DNA of 64,000 nucleotides from Bacteroidaceae bacterium (lineage in GTDB: Bacteria > Bacteroidota > Bacteroidia > Bacteroidales > Bacteroidaceae): the NCBI GenBank assembly GCA_017619585.1, contig JAFZSA010000034.1:248001-312000 (forward strand), read 5' to 3'. The translations under genes and the position numbers were made by a program. The number at the start of each line of letters is the position of its first letter. Position 1 is the stretch's first letter. This document shows, one piece after another, positions 26,467 to 35,208 of this stretch. The notes under the pieces are model-generated. The model was not told where the DNA came from, did not search any database, and worked only from the letters and a program-made list of their open reading frames with translations.

Positions 26467-26474
26467 AATCCTTT

Positions 26475-26588
26475 TAAATTAAGAATGAAGAATGAAGAGT
26501 GAAGAATTTGCTTCCGCCTTCAATCCTCAATGTTTATATTAATGTTCAACTTTCAATTTTCAACTTTCAACTTTCCACTCTCAATTGA
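26475..26588. repeat. Heptanucleotide arrays in the metY leader
   Basis: GAAGAAT/GAAGAGT units (26475-26510) and AACTTTC/AATTTTC units (26540-26580) fill the leader between the metY -7 box and its start codon. Confidence 0.7.
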
Positions 26589-26597
26589 ATCACGCTG

Positions 26598-26665
26598 CAA
26601 AGGTACGGCAATATGGAAATATCCTCCAAATTTCTTGTATAATTCGGAATATATACCTATTTTTG
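26598..26665. promoter_or_regulatory. Divergent promoters of metY and the Lrp gene
   Basis: The minus strand has TACCTTTG (26605-26598) for metY; the plus strand has TATTTTTG (26658-26665) for the Lrp-type gene. Between them, near 26638-26655, lies an imperfect AT-rich palindrome with TTCGGAA at its centre, a reasonable Lrp-type site (inference). Confidence 0.55.
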
Positions 26666-26746
26666 CCTCGCAAAAAGAAAATTCTTCCGATGGGGGGTGC
26701 CTGAAAGTACCCCAATCAGAATAAAACACTAAAAATACAGGGGAAA

Positions 26747-27211
26747 ATGATAGAAACATTAGACGAAACCGACCTGCAGATACTCAGAATCCTGCAAAAA
26801 AATGCCAAATTGACCACAAAAGAGTTGGCAGATGCCGTTAGTTTGACTCCAACTCCTGTCTTTGAACGCCAGAAACGACTGGAACGCAGGGGCTACATCA
26901 AGCGTTATGTTGCGATACTGGATGCCGAGAAGCTTAACCAAGGCCTGCTGGTGTATTGCAATGTCAAACTGAAGCAGATCAACCGCGAGATAGCCGAGGC
27001 ATTCACCCGTCGTGTACAGCTAATTCCTGAGGTGACAGAATGCTACAACACCTCTGGCGCCTATGATTATTTGTTAAAGGTACGCGCACGTGATATGAAA
27101 CAATATCAGGAGTTTGTGCTCAACAAGCTGGGCGAGATAGAAAACGTTGGCGCCATAGAAAGTACCTTCGTGATGAGCGAGGTGAAGCAAAACTACGGAT
27201 TGAATATTTAG
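26747..27211 (+). CDS. Lrp/AsnC family transcriptional regulator
   Basis: The 154-residue protein has an N-terminal winged helix-turn-helix (LDETDLQILRILQKNAKLTT, then SLTPTPVFERQKRLERRGYI) and a C-terminal RAM ligand-binding domain (VTECYNTSGAYDYLLKVRARD). Lrp-type proteins bind DNA as octamers and sense amino acids. It diverges from metY, so it is a candidate for methionine- or leucine-responsive control of metY; the ligand is unknown. Confidence 0.92.
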   Translation: MIETLDETDLQILRILQKNAKLTTKELADAVSLTPTPVFERQKRLERRGYIKRYVAILDAEKLNQGLLVYCNVKLKQINREIAEAFTRRVQLIPEVTECYNTSGAYDYLLKVRARDMKQYQEFVLNKLGEIENVGAIESTFVMSEVKQNYGLNI

Positions 27212-27299
27212 TTCATAATTCATAGTTGCCACTTCGTTCTCGCTTTTAGCTCGCGATTCCTTCGGCGTTCATAGTTACGCTAACCGCTAACCTCACTTT
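27209..27299. repeat. Mixed heptanucleotide repeats after the Lrp gene
   Basis: AATTCAT and CGCTAAC-type units flank a 40-base segment (about 27228-27268) with alternating CGCTTTTAGCTCGCG; it is not related to the hairpin elements at 19049 and 29591. Confidence 0.5.
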
Positions 27300-27306
27300 T
27301 CAGGTT

Positions 27307-27340
27307 GAAAAAAAAGTGAGCATCCTTCTGGAATGCTCAC
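27307..27340 (-). terminator. Terminator of the lipoprotein operon
   Basis: GTGAGCATCC and GGAATGCTCAC pair with one bulged base; on the minus strand eight T follow. It ends the operon of the leucine-rich-repeat protein and the lipoprotein. Confidence 0.85.
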
Positions 27341-27374
27341 CCTGATTAGTTTAGTTAGTTTTAGTTGTGACGTG

Positions 27375-28250
27375 TTATTCGCTTTTTTCAAACGTCCAGC
27401 CTTTGTCCTGATAGAAAACATAATTCTGTCCTTTCATCAGGACGCGCTGCCCATTGTAGCGACCTTCCATGATTCTGCCTACGGGAGTAGCTTTTTCCAC
27501 CTCGAAAATGATTTCTGCCGTGGCAGTGAAATCACCGGTCTTCAGGATATTCCTAGCCTTTTCGACATTCCAGGCATTGGCCAGCAGGCTTACTTCTTCA
27601 TACTTTTCATTTGCTTTCTCCTTGTCGTATTCGGGGGCGTCCTTAACATACTCAAAATCTCCCTCTGGCGCGTCATAATCCTCTGGCTCATCGTATTCCT
27701 CTGGTTCGTCTGCTCCATTCTCTTCGGCATTTTCTGAAGTGGTTTCATCAGGGAACTCCTTTTCCTTTACAGAAGCCTCAGGGAATTTACTCTTGTCAAC
27801 CTCGAAGTCCAGACGCAGTTCCTTCTCGTCTTCAGACGGTTCAATTTCCTTCTCCTCATATACCAGTTTCTTGCCCTTCTCGGTCAGGGCTGTGGTAACA
27901 AAGTAAACGGGTACAAACTCGTTGGTCCAGTAGTTCTCTTTGTAGTTGCCCCAGTACCCTTTCTTAATGCGGGTCTTCTTCACGCGCTCCTGCTTCATGA
28001 CCTTCTTTACCTGATAGGTGATGATCTCGTTGGCTGCCAGCTGGCGATACTTGTAGCGGATGTCGTTGTCGTTACACTCGAAGTAGCCAATCTGCACTTT
28101 GCTGTAAGATTCTAACTGGTTTATGCGTTTCAGTTCCTTCTTGATGAGTTTCTTGGCTGTGGAGGCACTCAGGGAGTCTGGACCATCGCTGCATGATACA
28201 AAGCAACCAGCAGCCAGTAAGATAATGCTTAACAAAAAATACTTTTTCAT
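27375..28250 (-). CDS. Hypothetical lipoprotein with acidic middle region
   Basis: The 291-residue protein starts MKKYFLLSIILLAAGCFVSC, with two possible lipobox cysteines. It has a lysine-rich N-terminal part (AKKLIKKELKRINQLE, then QVKKVMKQERVKKTRIKKG), a strongly acidic stretch about residues 170-215 (EPEEYDEPEDYDAPEGDFE), and a C-terminal domain ending RYNGQRVLMKGQNYVFYQDKGW. I do not recognise the family. It is probably anchored to the outer or inner membrane facing the periplasm. It follows the leucine-rich-repeat gene by 46 bases on the same strand. Confidence 0.65.
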   Translation of the reverse strand: MKKYFLLSIILLAAGCFVSCSDGPDSLSASTAKKLIKKELKRINQLESYSKVQIGYFECNDNDIRYKYRQLAANEIITYQVKKVMKQERVKKTRIKKGYWGNYKENYWTNEFVPVYFVTTALTEKGKKLVYEEKEIEPSEDEKELRLDFEVDKSKFPEASVKEKEFPDETTSENAEENGADEPEEYDEPEDYDAPEGDFEYVKDAPEYDKEKANEKYEEVSLLANAWNVEKARNILKTGDFTATAEIIFEVEKATPVGRIMEGRYNGQRVLMKGQNYVFYQDKGWTFEKSE

Positions 28251-28296
28251 GATGGTAAGTTTTAGGGTTAGTACTTAAGTTTGATTGTGATAAAGG

Positions 28297-29406
28297 TTAT
28301 TTCATTATAACTTTCTTGTTGTTCAGGATATTGATGCCGCGTGTTGGTTGGAGGGTACGTCGGCCTGACAGATTATAAATCTCCTGAGGCAGTTTCTGGT
28401 CAGATTCAACTATGGGGATGCAGTCAATTAACGTTGAGTCATATCTTTCAATATTTTTAAACATCTTCCATGTTTCAGCCTCCTGGTATGCTTTAATGCT
28501 TTCCTCGGGAACGTAAAGTGTTCCGTACTTGTATGTTGTTTCTTCAAAAGCCTGGGCGTCACACTTCGGAGGTGTTATTGCCTTGCAGATAATATGTTTT
28601 GTGACTTGTCCGTAATTGGTCATGAAAGCATACATTGCAATATTGGTAACATCGCTTCCAATGCTTATCAGCCAGCGTGGGTGTTGGGATGTTGTACGTT
28701 TGAATGCAGCATATCCAATGGTTTTCACCTGATCCGGTATGATAATTTCAGGCAAAGGCGCATTTTCGAAAGCCCGTGAGGGAATATCCGTAATACCAGT
28801 TCCCAGGTCCAGTGAGAGGAGCTTCTCGCAATTAGAGAATGCTCCTTCGTACATAGTGAATGGTATATTAGGAAGGGCCAGGTTTTCAAAACCGCATTCT
28901 TTGAAAGCATAGGAACCAATGTATTCCAGTGTGGCAGGGAATTCTATGAATCGTAGCTTATGACAGTCATTGAAGGCATAATCGTGTACTCTTTTTAGCA
29001 TGCGATTGGTGAATACGCTGTCCAGTTCAAAGCAGCTGTCAAAGGCTAAGTCGAAGATGTCGTACAGTTCGTCAGGGCAGTCAAAACGTTGTAGTTTTGT
29101 CTTTCTAAAGCAAGCTTCTTTGAGCCAGTTTACGGAATGGGTTACTTGAACACTTTTCAAGTCGTCAAATTCAAAGGAACGTGGTCCCACAGACTCAACC
29201 ATATAGTTAAATAATCCGTGTGATACGTTATAGGGAATGTTTACGTGTTCTGCATTGGGATAAGCATTTTCCTTTACTTCTACATGATATGGAATGATGC
29301 TTTTAACCTCAAAAATAAGCCCTTCTTTCTCAAAAACGGTTCCAACTTGTGCCTGTATAGTCCCTGCAAGTATAAAGATAGCCCAAAGTATCCAGTTTCT
29401 TTTCAT
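28297..29406 (-). CDS. Secreted BspA-like leucine-rich-repeat (LRR_5) protein
   Basis: The 369-residue protein has a signal peptide (MKRNWILWAIFILAGTIQAQ) and several BspA-type repeats such as LEYIGSYAFKECGFENLALP and ITDIPSRAFENAPLPEIIIP (about residues 95-310), each with the 'I-x-x-x-A-F' core. It ends IYNLSGRRTLQPTRGINI, then LNNKKVIMK, a tail also seen in the nearby amylase and peptidase. BspA-like proteins are surface proteins that bind host or matrix proteins, but many have no known partner. It probably shares a message with the lipoprotein gene downstream. Confidence 0.8.
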   Translation of the reverse strand: MKRNWILWAIFILAGTIQAQVGTVFEKEGLIFEVKSIIPYHVEVKENAYPNAEHVNIPYNVSHGLFNYMVESVGPRSFEFDDLKSVQVTHSVNWLKEACFRKTKLQRFDCPDELYDIFDLAFDSCFELDSVFTNRMLKRVHDYAFNDCHKLRFIEFPATLEYIGSYAFKECGFENLALPNIPFTMYEGAFSNCEKLLSLDLGTGITDIPSRAFENAPLPEIIIPDQVKTIGYAAFKRTTSQHPRWLISIGSDVTNIAMYAFMTNYGQVTKHIICKAITPPKCDAQAFEETTYKYGTLYVPEESIKAYQEAETWKMFKNIERYDSTLIDCIPIVESDQKLPQEIYNLSGRRTLQPTRGINILNNKKVIMK

Positions 29407-29431
29407 GGTTGTTGGTAGATAGGTTTGGGTG

Positions 29432-29439
29432 CAAATATA
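29432..29439 (-). promoter_or_regulatory. Promoter -7 box of the leucine-rich-repeat gene
   Basis: The minus strand reads TATATTTG, 25 bases before the ATG at 29406. Confidence 0.6.
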
Positions 29440-29475
29440 AAGAATCTTTTCTAAGATTTGCCTGTATATGAGGAT

Positions 29476-29497
29476 GAAAAAACAGCAAACATGCTGT
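29476..29497 (-). terminator. Terminator downstream of the amylase gene
   Basis: ACAGCA (29482-29487) and TGCTGT (29492-29497) form a short stem; on the minus strand six T follow. It separates the amylase transcript from the leucine-rich-repeat gene promoter. Confidence 0.65.
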
Positions 29498-29544
29498 AAA
29501 ACATATTATTTTCCCTCTTGGGGAGGGAAAGTTCGGAGTCAGTT

Positions 29545-29775
29545 TTTAAAGTTGATAGTTGAGATTTTTGTTCATTGTTCATTGAACATTGACGCTGCGC
29601 GTCGAGCCTGCTCACGCTCGGGAAAGCTGATGCGAGCATCGCTCTCCTCTCGCTCAATCGCAGCCTTGACCATTATTCTCAATAACCAATAACCAATAAC
29701 CAATAAACAGTAAACAATCCCCTCGCCCCTAACCAATTCAATAACCCATAACCAATAACCCATAACCAATTATTT
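29545..29775. repeat. Heptanucleotide arrays flanking a hairpin element (copy B)
   Basis: This fills most of the 380-base gap between two genes. GTTGATA and GTTCATT units lead in; then comes an element at 29591-29669 beginning GACGCTGCGCGTCGAGC and ending CGCTCAATCGCAGCC, with a central GATGCGAGCATC palindrome; then AACCAAT and AACCCAT units run to 29775. No gene is visible. Confidence 0.65.
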
Positions 29776-29786
29776 CCGCTCTGCGG

Positions 29787-31802
29787 TTAGAATACCACCT
29801 TCTTGCCGTTCTGAATGTAGATTCCCTTGGGTAATTCATTGACCATTTTTCTTCCGCTCATATCATAAATTGAGGATTGAAAAGCGGAACTATCCTCTTG
29901 CCCCTTGCTCCTTGCTCCTTGCCCCTCAATGTTGGTTTCCGTCTCCTCCGTAACTTCCTCTACCACGTACTTGCCATTGTCCTGAGTGCCTGTTATGCAG
30001 AGGTAGCTGTCGGACCTGAGACCCGTGATGTCTGTGGTTTGCTTGCCCGAGGAGTTGCTCACCACCAGATTGATGTACTGACTGGGCGAAGTCAGGCGGT
30101 AGGTCTGATAGTACCATCGCTTGCCGTTGATGCTCTTGTTGGTCGTGACACGCTTGCCTGGCCAGTTGCCACTGAGCTGCTTGTCCTGATTGTCCCAAGC
30201 ATAGAAGTAGGTGCCCGTCCAGCTGATGTCGGAACGAACATACAACGTGATATCGTGGGGCTGGAATATCTGGTAGTCGCGCTGCTGGATGCCATAGACC
30301 TTGCCGCCCGAGAGGATGCCTGCCCTAAGGGTGCACGACGATTCTATGTTCAGTATGGTGCCGTCCGCTACCTGCGTGCTCTCCGCCATTGGCTCCGAAC
30401 CGTCCAACGTATAGACGATGGTTGCCCCCGACAGGTTGCTGACAGCCGTCAGCTTCACCTTCAGCGGGGCCTCGTATGTCCCGTCGGGAATATCCATCCA
30501 AACCGTGTTCGCACTGCGGCTCAGGCAGTAGCGGAATCCCTTTCCCGACAGAATCTCCGTGTACTGCGTCTTGCTCACGCTATACGACTGAGGCGTGTTA
30601 CCCACCACGCAGAGTAGGGTAGCGTCCTTGCCTGTGGTAGCTGTGGCGTAGTAGTTCTGGACGCTGTATTTCTGCTGAGTGCTGCTGGTGTTGGTGATGC
30701 CTGCCAGACGGCGTGCCAGAATCATCTGCTTCAGGGCGTACTTGCAGTCGCGCCAGTGTGTGTAGAAGATGCAGGGCGTGCCCGGCATAGCCAGCATATA
30801 GGCGTTGGCAGCAAGGGTGTCCGTGCGGATGGGGTCCTGCTCATCGCCGTTCATGCGCTTCTCCGTGTCGTGGTTCTCCACGAAGGTCACGGCATACAGC
30901 TTGTAGTAGCTGTCGGCCACGAGGGGCTTCTCGTCGTAGCCCAGCCAGCGCCAGTCGCGGTTGTTGACGGCATCACGCATGCGGTAGCGGAACTGGAAGT
31001 CGAAGGCAGCGCTCGTGGGCTGGTCTGCCACATAGCCCTTGCTGTTGTTCACCCACTCCTTGATCTTGCTGCTGCTGTCCCAGTATTCGCCCACGCTGAA
31101 GGCAGGCTTTGCGTATGTGTTGTAGTCGGCGATGAAGTAGGCATAGAAGCCCTTCACCATATCGTAGCGGAAGCCCGTGTACCCTATGTCCTTCAACAGG
31201 AACTTCAGGTAAGCCTTGACGCACTCCTGCACATTGGCGCTCTTGTGGTCCAGGTCGCGACAGCCCGACCAGTCATCGCCCGTATCATCGTTCTGGGACA
31301 AGGATACGCCGTTCCCGTTGGCCCATCCCAAGGTAGCCCCTCCGTCGTCGTTACGACAGATGTCGGTGGATTTCATCTGGTAGGTACGTCCGTTGTAGGT
31401 CTCAGCCGGATAGTCCACCCACGACCCGTTCTGCCCTATGTTGCTGCGATGGTTGATGACCACGTCGGCTATCACGCCCGTTCCTCTCTGGCGGAAGGCC
31501 GCTATCATGCTGCGCAGCTGAGCCTCTGTGCCGAAGGAACTTTTCTGGTTGAAGTAATAGACGGGTGTGTAGCCCATCATGTTGTAGTCCGTGTTGCACC
31601 ATCCGCTCTGCGGCACCCATACCAGTTGGAAGTAGGGCGCTATCTCCTCGGCCTCGGCCTGCAGTTTCGCCCACGACGTCTGGGAGTAGGAGTCCCAGTA
31701 GAACCCCTGCAGCATAACGCCTCCGTAGTCGGCAGGCCATCCCTGGGCGCGGATGCCCAGTTGCAGTATCGTCAGTAATAGCAGTAAAGTAATTCTCTTC
31801 AT
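29787..31802 (-). CDS. Secreted alpha-amylase (GH13) with starch-binding region
   Basis: Starting at 31802 the protein has 671 residues and a signal peptide (MKRITLLLLLTILQLGIRAQ). The GH13 barrel shows DVVINHR, GFRYDMVKGF with the nucleophile Asp, VGEYW with the acid/base Glu, and FVENHDTEK with the third Asp. After the barrel come a chitobiase-type sandwich (TIVYTLDGSEP) and a starch-binding domain with YFYAWDNQDKQLSGNWPG, similar to CBM26. The tail is IYDMSGRKMVNELPKGIYI plus QNGKKVVF. The frame opens seven codons earlier (31823), but the -7 box lies right there, so the later start is preferred. A GGAGCAAGG repeat is in frame just before the tail. It cuts alpha-1,4-glucans outside the cell or at its surface. 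Confidence 0.9.
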   Translation of the reverse strand: MKRITLLLLLTILQLGIRAQGWPADYGGVMLQGFYWDSYSQTSWAKLQAEAEEIAPYFQLVWVPQSGWCNTDYNMMGYTPVYYFNQKSSFGTEAQLRSMIAAFRQRGTGVIADVVINHRSNIGQNGSWVDYPAETYNGRTYQMKSTDICRNDDGGATLGWANGNGVSLSQNDDTGDDWSGCRDLDHKSANVQECVKAYLKFLLKDIGYTGFRYDMVKGFYAYFIADYNTYAKPAFSVGEYWDSSSKIKEWVNNSKGYVADQPTSAAFDFQFRYRMRDAVNNRDWRWLGYDEKPLVADSYYKLYAVTFVENHDTEKRMNGDEQDPIRTDTLAANAYMLAMPGTPCIFYTHWRDCKYALKQMILARRLAGITNTSSTQQKYSVQNYYATATTGKDATLLCVVGNTPQSYSVSKTQYTEILSGKGFRYCLSRSANTVWMDIPDGTYEAPLKVKLTAVSNLSGATIVYTLDGSEPMAESTQVADGTILNIESSCTLRAGILSGGKVYGIQQRDYQIFQPHDITLYVRSDISWTGTYFYAWDNQDKQLSGNWPGKRVTTNKSINGKRWYYQTYRLTSPSQYINLVVSNSSGKQTTDITGLRSDSYLCITGTQDNGKYVVEEVTEETETNIEGQGARSKGQEDSSAFQSSIYDMSGRKMVNELPKGIYIQNGKKVVF
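29898..29934. repeat. In-frame GGAGCAAGG-type repeat in the amylase
   Basis: On the minus strand AGCAAGG/GGCAAGG heptamers encode EGQGARSKGQED, a linker between the starch-binding domain and the C-terminal tail. The same units occur between genes at 31980-32003, 35345-35385 and 39842-39872. Confidence 0.75.
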
Positions 31803-31828
31803 TCCTTGGTTAATAACATCCATCGCTG

Positions 31829-31836
31829 CAAATATA
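31829..31836 (-). promoter_or_regulatory. Promoter -7 box of the amylase gene
   Basis: The minus strand reads TATATTTG. Transcription would start near 31825, giving a leader of about 22 bases to the start at 31802. Confidence 0.6.
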
Positions 31837-31911
31837 TGGATTTTGTACTAATGCAGGACGTAAAATCAAAGAAATTTTCTTCTCCCCCGGCCGTTAATCT
31901 GAAATAAATTG

Positions 31912-31919
31912 TAAATTTG
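31912..31919 (+). promoter_or_regulatory. Promoter -7 box of the DUF1080 gene
   Basis: TAAATTTG matches the -7 consensus. The leader would be about 110 bases and contains the repeat array at 31931-32003. Confidence 0.5.
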
Positions 31920-31930
31920 TGGCCGAAACA

Positions 31931-32003
31931 TGTATTGCGGTTAGCGGTTAGTGGTTAGCGGTTAGAGAAATCTCCTTCCCCTTGCTGCTTGCCCCTTGCC
32001 CCT
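31931..32003. repeat. Heptanucleotide arrays (GGTTAGC and CCTTGCT units)
   Basis: GGTTAGC/GGTTAGT units, then CCTTGCT/CCTTGCC units, in the leader of the DUF1080 gene. Confidence 0.75.
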
Positions 32004-32038
32004 GAAAACGGACTTTTTTAACATTAAAATATAACACA

Positions 32039-33325
32039 ATGAAAAAAACAAATCTGATGCTGCTCTTAGCGGCAATGTGTGCAGCCCCCTCATATTGTCA
32101 GGCCGAGGATAATGTGCTGACTAAGAAGGAGATTAAGCAGGGCTGGGAACTGCTTTTCAATGGTAAGGACCTCTCAGAGTGGCGCAACTTCAATGGTACC
32201 GTCCTCTCTAACGGATGGGGAGTCGTGAACGGCTGTATCCAGGCCAGCGGCTCTGGTGCCGACGATTCAGGTTATATCGTTACCAAGCGTAAGTTCTCTA
32301 ACTTCGAGCTCTGCTGGGACTGGAAGCTGACTCATGGCGGCAACAGCGGTATGATATATCATGTGGTAGAGAATCCTGCCTTCACTGTTCCCTACGTTAC
32401 AGGACCCGAGTACCAGCTCATCGACAATAAGGGCTGGGAGGAAGTGAATGCCCCTGCCAAGCTAGAGGAGTGGCAGAAGCTGGGTGTTGACTACGCCATG
32501 CACCTGCCCGATTACAGCAAGATGAACGTCAACCCCGTCGGAGAGTGGAACAGCTCCAGGATTGTCTTTGATAATGGTCACGTAGAGCACTGGCTCAACG
32601 GCAAGAAGATTCTGGAGTTCGAGGCGTGGACCGACGACTGGTTCCAGCGCAAGGGCAGCGGTAAGTGGTCGCATGCACCCGAGTACGGTCTTTCCTCAGA
32701 GGGCGTTATCTGCCTGCAGGACCATGGCGACCCCGCCTCCTTCAAGAACGTCAAGATACGTCCCCTTCGCCATAAGGCCAGCAAGACAGAGAGCCTCTTC
32801 AACGGCAAGGACCTCACAGGCTGGGAGCCCTTCGGCGACGGCAAGTGGAGTGTGGATGCCGATGGCAACCTCGTGACCGAGAATGGCGACAATAAGGAGT
32901 ACGGCTACCTCTGCACCCGCAAATACTATAAGGACTTCGACCTCACCCTCGAGTTCAAGCAGGAGAGCAACGGCAACAGCGGCCTCTTCTTCCACTCCTT
33001 CATCGAGGGCTATAACAAGGTACACGGCTGGCAGTGCGAGGTAGCTCCCAAGAATAACGACACGGGCGGCATCTACGAGTCCTACGGACGCGGCTGGATG
33101 CAGCAGATTCCCGACGAGAAGGAGAGCGTGCTGAAGGAAGGCGAGTGGAACACCCTGCGCCTGCGTGTCGAGGGCAATCACGTACAGACCTGGCTCAACG
33201 GCGTTCCCATGGCCGACCTCCATGACGACCTCATCGGCAACACCCCCGGCCGTCTCATGCTTCAGATTCACGATGGCAATGATATCAAAGTTCTCTGGCG
33301 TAACTTCCGGCTCAAGCAGCTGTAG
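32039..33325 (+). CDS. Secreted tandem DUF1080 protein (3-keto-disaccharide hydrolase type)
   Basis: The 428-residue protein has a signal peptide and two DUF1080 domains, each opening with the same phrase: LLFNGKDLSEWRNFNG (about residues 38-53) and SLFNGKDLTGWEPFGDGKW (about 251-269). Both include the concanavalin-like core (GNSGMIYHVVE; GNSGLFFHSF). The family cleaves 3-keto-glycosides made by FAD oxidoreductases, but no such oxidoreductase is nearby, so the substrate is open. An S37-type peptidase gene follows 21 bases later on the same strand; the two are probably co-transcribed. Confidence 0.87.
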   Translation: MKKTNLMLLLAAMCAAPSYCQAEDNVLTKKEIKQGWELLFNGKDLSEWRNFNGTVLSNGWGVVNGCIQASGSGADDSGYIVTKRKFSNFELCWDWKLTHGGNSGMIYHVVENPAFTVPYVTGPEYQLIDNKGWEEVNAPAKLEEWQKLGVDYAMHLPDYSKMNVNPVGEWNSSRIVFDNGHVEHWLNGKKILEFEAWTDDWFQRKGSGKWSHAPEYGLSSEGVICLQDHGDPASFKNVKIRPLRHKASKTESLFNGKDLTGWEPFGDGKWSVDADGNLVTENGDNKEYGYLCTRKYYKDFDLTLEFKQESNGNSGLFFHSFIEGYNKVHGWQCEVAPKNNDTGGIYESYGRGWMQQIPDEKESVLKEGEWNTLRLRVEGNHVQTWLNGVPMADLHDDLIGNTPGRLMLQIHDGNDIKVLWRNFRLKQL

Positions 33326-33346
33326 GCAATAGACAATAATAGGAAA

Positions 33347-35131
33347 ATGGAAAAAAGAGCACACTTGTTAAGATTCATTATCGGCCTGATGCTGGTGGCA
33401 GCACCTGCATGGACAGGCATTGTAGCCAACGATGACGTTGACCGGTATGCATACCCTGATCTGGTAATCCCGCAGGAATCGCCGTCCAGTCTTGAACAGA
33501 TAAAGGAGGTGTTTGAGCAGAACAGCCAGTACTTCCACGATGTTGAGATTATCAACAATACGCACTATCCAGGTATGAAGACGCTCTTTTTCCGTTTTCT
33601 TCAGCACCTCGACCCCTCTGAAGGCGAGGAGGATGTCTGCTTCTATCAGCGGGCTGTCATCACCAACTATACGGGACCCGATGCCGTCACGGTGATGAAT
33701 ACCAACGGCTACGACCTCGATGTCTCCGAAGATTTCCATGTCGATGATATTGCTTTGGAGCTCAATGCCAATTACCTTGCGGTGGAACATCGTTATCACG
33801 GTGAGTCCCTGCCGCCTGCCTCATCGTATGCCCCAGAAGGTCCCCTCACCTCCGAGAACTATTGGAGTAAGTGCCGGGCTGTCTATGCCTCGCATGACCT
33901 CTGCACCCTTGTCAATACGCTTAAGAAGCTGCGCATCTTCACGGGCAAGTGGCTCTCCACGGGAACCAGCAAGAACGGCATGACCACCACCTTCCTGGCT
34001 ATGCACTATCCCAACACCTGCGATGCCTACCTTCCCTTCTGTGCCCCCTTCTGCAAGTCCATGGAAGACCCCATTATGGATGTCATTCACTACAAGTACT
34101 CCGGATTTCTGGAGGAGGAAGACAAGCTCACGGGTCAGAACTCGGCCGAGGTGTGGCAGCGCAGCTGTGATCTCCTCACTGATATCCTTTCTAACCCTCA
34201 GCTACTTCAGCGGATGATGGATATTCAGAGAGATCTTTGGGAGAGGCCGTCCATGCCCGATGCGGAGGCCTGCTTCAGGGTTGTTCTCAGTTACATGGAT
34301 TCGCAATGGACTAGGGCCATCTATCTCCATGTCTCGGACTGGGCCCGTTACCTCCCTGCCCGTGTGGCGCCCGACCAAGAGATTACGGATGATTTGCTGC
34401 GTGATATATACACCTTCATCTACATCAGTTATTATGAAATTATTGAGGAGCGAAACAAACAGGCGAGGGCACTCGTACGCAACTTCATCAACCTCCAGGA
34501 CACACAGGATGCCGACTCCAGACACAGGGCGCCGGGTGAGCCTCCTACCAAGTCCATCCTCAGTGCCGACCCCTATGACGTACAGTGCATGATTGAGCTT
34601 GGTCATTATGCCTTCTCCCTTCCTTCCCAGATCAAGGAGGCCGTGGAGAAAGCCGGCTACAGCTACGATGAGCTTATTAGGCGCTGGAACACATTCAATT
34701 TCAAGCCTTATACTACCCTCAGACAGTATTATCCCTTCACGCCCATCGAGCCCGAGGTCAAGGAGTTTGTCAAGACCACCCACTGCCAGATACTCTTTGT
34801 CTATGGACAGTACGACCCCTGGACTTCCGCCGGCATTCAGGATTCTGATATCCCAGCCTCGCAGACCAATGTGCAGCGCATCCTTGTTCCTGCCGGTGTC
34901 CACAGCAACAGGGTCAGCAGCGGTGCCTATTATTCGCCCCTCGACCCCTCTATCGGTCAGACCATCATCGAGAAGACCCGCAACATGCTGGGCTTGCCCA
35001 CAGGTATCAATGGCCTCGCCTCTGCTCCCTCTCCCCATGGAGGTCAGATCTATAACCTTGCCGGTCAGCGTGTAGGCACCGGCTACCGAGGTCTCGTCAT
35101 CCGCAACGGCAGAAAAGTCTATCAGCGATAA
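33347..35131 (+). CDS. Secreted S37-type serine peptidase (tripeptidyl aminopeptidase-like)
   Basis: The 594-residue protein has an N-terminal hydrophobic signal (about residues 8-26) and an alpha/beta hydrolase layout. AVEHRYHGESLPP is the family's oxyanion-side motif; KWLSTGTSKNGMT holds the nucleophile Ser (usual form GTSKGG; here Asn replaces one Gly); FVYGQYDPWT gives the Asp and PAGVHSNRV the His. The tail IYNLAGQRVGTGYRGLVIR plus NGRKVYQR resembles the tails of the amylase and the leucine-rich-repeat protein. It probably trims peptides in the periplasm or at the surface. A hairpin terminator follows. Confidence 0.82.
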   Translation: MEKRAHLLRFIIGLMLVAAPAWTGIVANDDVDRYAYPDLVIPQESPSSLEQIKEVFEQNSQYFHDVEIINNTHYPGMKTLFFRFLQHLDPSEGEEDVCFYQRAVITNYTGPDAVTVMNTNGYDLDVSEDFHVDDIALELNANYLAVEHRYHGESLPPASSYAPEGPLTSENYWSKCRAVYASHDLCTLVNTLKKLRIFTGKWLSTGTSKNGMTTTFLAMHYPNTCDAYLPFCAPFCKSMEDPIMDVIHYKYSGFLEEEDKLTGQNSAEVWQRSCDLLTDILSNPQLLQRMMDIQRDLWERPSMPDAEACFRVVLSYMDSQWTRAIYLHVSDWARYLPARVAPDQEITDDLLRDIYTFIYISYYEIIEERNKQARALVRNFINLQDTQDADSRHRAPGEPPTKSILSADPYDVQCMIELGHYAFSLPSQIKEAVEKAGYSYDELIRRWNTFNFKPYTTLRQYYPFTPIEPEVKEFVKTTHCQILFVYGQYDPWTSAGIQDSDIPASQTNVQRILVPAGVHSNRVSSGAYYSPLDPSIGQTIIEKTRNMLGLPTGINGLASAPSPHGGQIYNLAGQRVGTGYRGLVIRNGRKVYQR

Positions 35132-35138
35132 ACAGCAA

Positions 35139-35172
35139 ACAGGCTGGCAGAACAAATGTTCCGTCAGCCTGT
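35139..35172 (+). terminator. Terminator of the peptidase gene
   Basis: ACAGGCTG (35139-35146) pairs with CAGCCTGT (35165-35172), with an inner GAACA/TGTTC pairing. Confidence 0.7.
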
Positions 35173-35208
35173 CTTCAATTAAGTTCTCCCTCTAAAGGGG
35201 GTGGGGAC

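Noticed and set aside
29545..29775. CRISPR array
   Set aside because: Repeat units are 7 bases long and contiguous, without spacers, and no cas gene is present.
30756..31778. 340-codon open frame on the strand opposite the amylase
   Set aside because: It has no domain or start signal and mirrors the codon bias of the amylase, whose active-site motifs are certain.
34202..35155. 317-codon open frame opposite the S37-type peptidase
   Set aside because: Antisense shadow; the peptidase frame has signal peptide, triad and tail, the shadow has none.
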